Of a stretch of DNA of 64,000 bases, positions 60,655-64,000 are shown one piece after another. Below the pieces are notes generated by a model. The model saw only the letters and a program-made list of their open reading frames with translations. It had not been told where the DNA came from and searched no databases. Numbering within the stretch: position 1 is the stretch's first letter; every line of letters begins with the position of its first letter. Made by a program: the position numbers and the translations under genes. Origin of the DNA: Oscillospiraceae bacterium (GTDB lineage: Bacteria; Bacillota; Clostridia; Oscillospirales; Acutalibacteraceae); the NCBI GenBank assembly GCA_902792985.1, contig CADBBT010000003.1, positions 1-64,000 on the forward strand, in the 5' to 3' direction.

Positions 60655-63018
60655 TTAATGTGCCGCCTGTGCTGTCGGCTGTGCCGTGGGCGTCGCTGCG
60701 GGCGCTGCCGTCGGTGTCACCTTCACGGCTTTGCACGCGGGGCCGACCAGGTTGCTTGTGCCGTTTTCCTTCACGGCTCTGATCTTGAACAGGTAGGTTA
60801 CGCCATCCTTGAGCGATCCGATGACCGCGGAGGTGCCGCGCACGTTTGCAGCCTGCAGGAAGGATTTTCCGCCTTCACGCATGCAGTACACATAGTATCT
60901 TGTTGCGCCGGGCACCGCTTTCCAGGTGATCGTCGCGTTGCCGCTGCCGGGCGTCGCCGTCACTTGCTTCGGCGCTTTGGGCAGGATCTTGAACTTCAGC
61001 GTCTTTGTGCCGCTGTAAAGACCCTTGAAGGTCACGGTCACAGTGTAAACGCCGAGGTTTTTGCGGCCCTTCGCATAGGTGACGGTGTAAGCCTTGTTCT
61101 TTTTGAGGGTTTTGCCCTTTGCGTCCTTGACTGTCACAGTCGGGGTGTGCTTCTTGCCGTCCTTGACGATCTTTGTTTCCGACAGGCTGACTTTGTCGAT
61201 CTTCGGGATGACATTGCTGACTTTCTTGCCGCAGACGGTGCAGGTAAAGACTTTCACGCCTGCCGCTTTGGTCGTTGCGGGCGTCAGTGCGCTCTTATAT
61301 TTGTGCGCGATCTCTTTCGTAACTTTGTCGGTGTAGGTTTTGCCGCCGAAGGTGATTTTTGCAACGCTGACGATCTTGCCGTTCGTGCCGCAGGTGCCCT
61401 TCGTCTTGGTGACGATACCGCCGTTTGCGGTCGTTGCAGTCACGCGCTTCGTCTTGCCGTTCTTGGCGGTAAAGGTCGCCGTGGCGCTGTCGGTGCCGTT
61501 CCACTTCCAAACCGGTCCGTCATAGGTCGGCGCTTTCACCACATGCTGGTTGGTGTAGGTTTTGCCGCTGAAGGTGACTGTCGCGGTGTAGACCACATCG
61601 CCGTTCGCCTTTTTCTCGCTGGTGATCGTGCCGGCTTCCGCACTGGCGGAGGCAGACATCTTCATGCCGTCGGCGGAAACAAACGTCGCACGGGCAAGGG
61701 ATTCGTTTTCCCAAACCCAGGTCGGCTCGGAAACATTCGGCACCGAAACCGTGAAGTCGTTGGTATAGGTCTTGCCCTCAAAGGTGACCGTCGCGGTGTA
61801 AACCGTTGCGCCGTCCTTGCCGGGCTTGCTGGTGATCATGCCGTCCTTCGCCGTGGCGGTCACGGTTTGGGTGTCGCTGCCGTCGGTGCTGACAAAGGTC
61901 GCACGGGCCAGCGTCTCATTGCTCCAGTTCCACGTCGGCGCGTTCCATGTTTTTTCCGGAACCGGCGCGGCAACCGTGTAAACGTCGGTGTAGGTCTTGC
62001 CGCCGAAGGTGACAGACGCGGTATAAACGGTCTCGCCGTTCGCGTTCTTCTCTTCGGTGATGGTGCCGGCGTCCTTGGATGCGGTCAGGTTGGTCGTGTC
62101 CTTGCCGTCGGCGGAAACAAAGGTCGCCGTGGCAAGTGTTTCATCGGTCCAGTTCCAGGTCGGGACGATCTCAACAGGTTCCGCCGGTGTGGTCGGTTCG
62201 GTGGCAGGATCAGTCACAGGCTCCGCAGGCTTGTCCGGTGTTGTCTGTCCGACGTCATAGTGGATGGCTGCGGTTTTCAGTGCTTCGTTTTCCGCGCCGA
62301 TCGTGATGGCAGCCCAGTCCGCTTCACTGCCGGCATAATTCACATCCTTCAAAGAAGTGCAGTTCTGGAACGCCTTGTCGTTGATCGCAACAACATTCTT
62401 TCCGAGCGTAACGCTTTTCAGCGCTGTGCAGCCAGAGAACGTGCCGTCAAAAATTGTCTTTATACCGGTTCCGATCGCTGCAGTCTCCAATGCCGTGCAG
62501 CCGGCGAACACCCCGGATGCAAGATCCGTGACGCTGTCCGGAATGACAACGCTTTTCAGCGAAGTACAGTTCTGAAACGCCCCGGCTAAAATGGCTTTCA
62601 CATTCTGCGGAATCGTGATGCTTTTCAGCGCCGAGCAGCCGCTGAACGTATAAATACTGATCATCTGCAAACTTGTCGGGAAAGAAACGCTTTCCAGCGT
62701 GTCGCAGGCATTTAAAAACCCGCCGGGGATGTTTGTAATCCCTTCCCCGATGACTGCTTTTTTAATGGAAGGCATCAGTTTTTCCCACGCGGCAGCAGCT
62801 TCGGCGTGCAGTTCGCCCTGTCCGGTGATCGTCAGCGTGCCGTCGTCGCTCAGCGACCACTCGATCGCTTCTTTTTCTTCCGTGCCGTCCGCGAGAACGC
62901 GGCTGACTTTTCCGCTGGTGGGGATCGTCGGCTCTGCTGCGGCAGCAAACACCGACAGCGCAGACAGCGCCATCAGCACAGCCAGCAGTACAGATAAAAT
63001 TCGCTTACTCTGTTTCAT
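60655..63018 (-). CDS. Secreted BspA-type leucine-rich repeat surface protein
   Basis: 787 residues from ATG 63018; the frame runs on upstream through the promoter. Signal peptide MKQSKRILSVLLAVLMALSA. Residues about 85-230 hold six BspA-like LRR_5 units (e.g. FQNCTSLKSVVIPDSVTDLA). Next come four tandem units of about 78 residues with ETLARATFVS and GKTYTNDFTVS cores, a CxxC turn (CTVCGKK), a KHTPTVTVKDAKGKTLKK module, an Fn3-like domain (ATITWKAVPGATRYYVYCM) and a Thr/Ala/Pro-rich tail. The module and Fn3 domain match the C-terminus of the protein at 12527-15283. No sorting motif seen. Probably cell-surface adhesion. Confidence 0.85.
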   Translation of the reverse strand: MKQSKRILSVLLAVLMALSALSVFAAAAEPTIPTSGKVSRVLADGTEEKEAIEWSLSDDGTLTITGQGELHAEAAAAWEKLMPSIKKAVIGEGITNIPGGFLNACDTLESVSFPTSLQMISIYTFSGCSALKSITIPQNVKAILAGAFQNCTSLKSVVIPDSVTDLASGVFAGCTALETAAIGTGIKTIFDGTFSGCTALKSVTLGKNVVAINDKAFQNCTSLKDVNYAGSEADWAAITIGAENEALKTAAIHYDVGQTTPDKPAEPVTDPATEPTTPAEPVEIVPTWNWTDETLATATFVSADGKDTTNLTASKDAGTITEEKNANGETVYTASVTFGGKTYTDVYTVAAPVPEKTWNAPTWNWSNETLARATFVSTDGSDTQTVTATAKDGMITSKPGKDGATVYTATVTFEGKTYTNDFTVSVPNVSEPTWVWENESLARATFVSADGMKMSASASAEAGTITSEKKANGDVVYTATVTFSGKTYTNQHVVKAPTYDGPVWKWNGTDSATATFTAKNGKTKRVTATTANGGIVTKTKGTCGTNGKIVSVAKITFGGKTYTDKVTKEIAHKYKSALTPATTKAAGVKVFTCTVCGKKVSNVIPKIDKVSLSETKIVKDGKKHTPTVTVKDAKGKTLKKNKAYTVTYAKGRKNLGVYTVTVTFKGLYSGTKTLKFKILPKAPKQVTATPGSGNATITWKAVPGATRYYVYCMREGGKSFLQAANVRGTSAVIGSLKDGVTYLFKIRAVKENGTSNLVGPACKAVKVTPTAAPAATPTAQPTAQAAH

Positions 63019-63066
63019 TTTCAAACGCCCTTTCGATTTTTTTGTAACGTATTGGATAGCTATACA

Positions 63067-63095
63067 ATTATAACAAAGAACCTTTGTCCTGTCCA
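63067..63095 (-). promoter_or_regulatory. Sigma-A promoter of the leucine-rich surface protein with spacer palindrome
   Basis: Minus strand: TGGACA (63090-63095), 17 bp, TATAAT (63067-63072). The spacer holds ACAAAG-AAC-CTTTGT (63073-63087), a perfect inverted repeat, likely a regulator site. Confidence 0.7.
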
Positions 63096-63260
63096 GTAGG
63101 TCAGGCAAAAGATTTTGTAAAAACCGCATTAAGTTTCCATTAAACCGGTCAAAAACAGGATAACTTGAATAAAAAATGAACACAGAAAGCGAAAAAAAAC
63201 AAAAAAACTACAAATTTTCATGGTTTTTTAAAAAAGGGGGTTTTCTTTTTCTGCCGGGAG

Positions 63261-63269
63261 TGCTATAAT
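63261..63269 (+). promoter_or_regulatory. Extended -10 promoter of murA
   Basis: TGC-TATAAT (63261-63269) without a recognisable -35, about 90 bp before the murA start. The rest of 63096-63360 is A/T-rich and shows no gene. Confidence 0.55.
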
Positions 63270-63360
63270 AATCGAGTATCAAAAGGTCATGTTGTTTCCT
63301 TTTTTATAGATTTTGCGTCTTTTGGACGCCCACAAGAAAAGAAGAAAGAGGAGATTTTTC

Positions 63361-64000
63361 TTGGAAAAACTTGTGATTCACGGCGGCAACCGTCTGACCG
63401 GGGAAGTGGAGATCAGCGGCGCCAAAAATGCCGCTGTTGCCATCATTCCGGCAACACTGCTCGCGCAGGACGTCTGCCGCATTGAAAATATTCCGAATAT
63501 CAGCGACGTGGTAACGATGATGCACATTCTCAGCAGTATGGGCGCCGTCGTTCATTATATCAACAAGCACACCATCGAAGTCGACACAAAACCTGTCAAC
63601 TCCTACATCGTTCCCCACGAAATGACCAAAAAGCTGCGCGCGTCCTATTATCTGATCGGTGCGCTGCTCGGCCGTTTCAACCGCGCCAAGGTGTCGCTGC
63701 CCGGCGGCTGCTACTTCGGCGTACGCCCGATCGACCTGCACATCAAAGGCTTCGAACTGCTTGGCGCCACAGCCAACGTGGAAAACGCGATGATCGTCGC
63801 ATCTGCCGACCATCTGACCGGCTCCTCCGTCTATATGGACAAGGTTTCCGTCGGCGCAACAATCAACGTCATGCTTGCCGCTGTGAAAGCCCGCGGGCTT
63901 ACGATCATTGAAAACGCTGCCAAGGAGCCGCACATCGTCGATCTTGCCAACTTTTTGAACGCCATGGGCGCAGATGTGCGCGGCGCAGGCACGGATGTGA
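63361..64000 (+). CDS. murA: UDP-N-acetylglucosamine 1-carboxyvinyltransferase (N-terminal part)
   Basis: First committed enzyme of peptidoglycan synthesis: PEP + UDP-GlcNAc to enolpyruvyl-UDP-GlcNAc, cytoplasmic. The start is TTG 63361, 8 nt after AGAGGAG. The first 213 codons are present and open to the window end; the family is about 420 residues. Diagnostic blocks: GGNRLTGEVEISGAKNAAVA with the substrate Lys, RASYYLIGALLGRF, and the fosfomycin-target Cys in LPGGCYFGVRPIDLH. VGATINVMLAAV follows near residue 165. Whether it is MurAA or MurAB type cannot be decided from half a gene. Confidence 0.93.
   Translation, partial: MEKLVIHGGNRLTGEVEISGAKNAAVAIIPATLLAQDVCRIENIPNISDVVTMMHILSSMGAVVHYINKHTIEVDTKPVNSYIVPHEMTKKLRASYYLIGALLGRFNRAKVSLPGGCYFGVRPIDLHIKGFELLGATANVENAMIVASADHLTGSSVYMDKVSVGATINVMLAAVKARGLTIIENAAKEPHIVDLANFLNAMGADVRGAGTDV

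Overview
The window is one stretch of a Gram-positive, anaerobic, Clostridia-type chromosome of moderately high GC, most like an uncultured gut Oscillospirales/Ruminococcaceae. This is inferred from strong AGGAGG ribosome sites, sigma-A promoters with near-constant 17-bp spacing, a soluble [FeFe]-hydrogenase, the GlpA-like/FAD/DUF1667 triad, split transketolases, YlmC/YmxH, BspA-type leucine-rich and dockerin-type surface proteins. No rRNA, tRNA, CRISPR array or prophage was seen. The left edge holds the right end of an ISL3-family insertion sequence; the right edge holds the start of murA.

Layout. 1-4.4 kb: IS end, then leftward gltX-glnS-membrane protein. 4.6-8.9 kb: leftward operon of an XRE-cupin regulator, an acyl-CoA synthetase and a glutaminase-A-like protein. 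8.9-15.3 kb: two secreted leftward enzymes (PHP esterase, lipase-like) and a rightward surface protein with 16 CxxC repeats. 15.4-18.5 kb: FAD oxidoreductase triad behind a promoter lying inside a large palindrome. 18.9-25.5 kb: metallophosphoesterase, membrane proteins, GPH transporter, secreted metallo-beta-lactamase-fold protein. 25.5-29.5 kb: small leftward genes, a second lipase-like protein, and a YfbR-like nucleotidase. 29.8-34 kb: membrane protein, OPA-like transporter, NAD-dependent epimerase. 34.4-43.8 kb: MarR / large duplicated exoprotein / MacB-like ABC transporter, then an OmpR-type two-component system. 44-49 kb: AT-rich phosphoesterase, anchored protein, Mrp ATPase, YlmC, secreted nuclease-fold enzyme. 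49.6-54.6 kb: an unusual five-gene cluster (SCP2-like, class III aminotransferase, two transketolase halves, SCP2-like). 54.7-64 kb: RHH regulator, AT-rich dockerin/cysteine-protease protein, a two-gene [FeFe]-hydrogenase module (HydA plus a NuoF-tail/GltD fusion), a leucine-rich surface protein, and murA.

Most notable non-coding finding: three intergenic elements (29.6, 43.9 and 60.5 kb) have nearly the same secondary-structure plan, a GC-rich outer stem closing three consecutive hairpins at an almost gap-free four-way junction. Their arm sequences differ, so the architecture rather than the sequence looks conserved. Each lies just 3' of a gene. Other unexplained signals are a consensus promoter followed about 60 bp later by an intrinsic terminator (40.3 kb, candidate small RNA), a folded RNA candidate at 25.6 kb, heptamer repeats associated with a recurrent CCCCGCCG terminator family, and several promoter-overlapping palindromes.

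All functional names come from motif recognition by eye. No database search was run, so family names are firm only where catalytic motifs are quoted.
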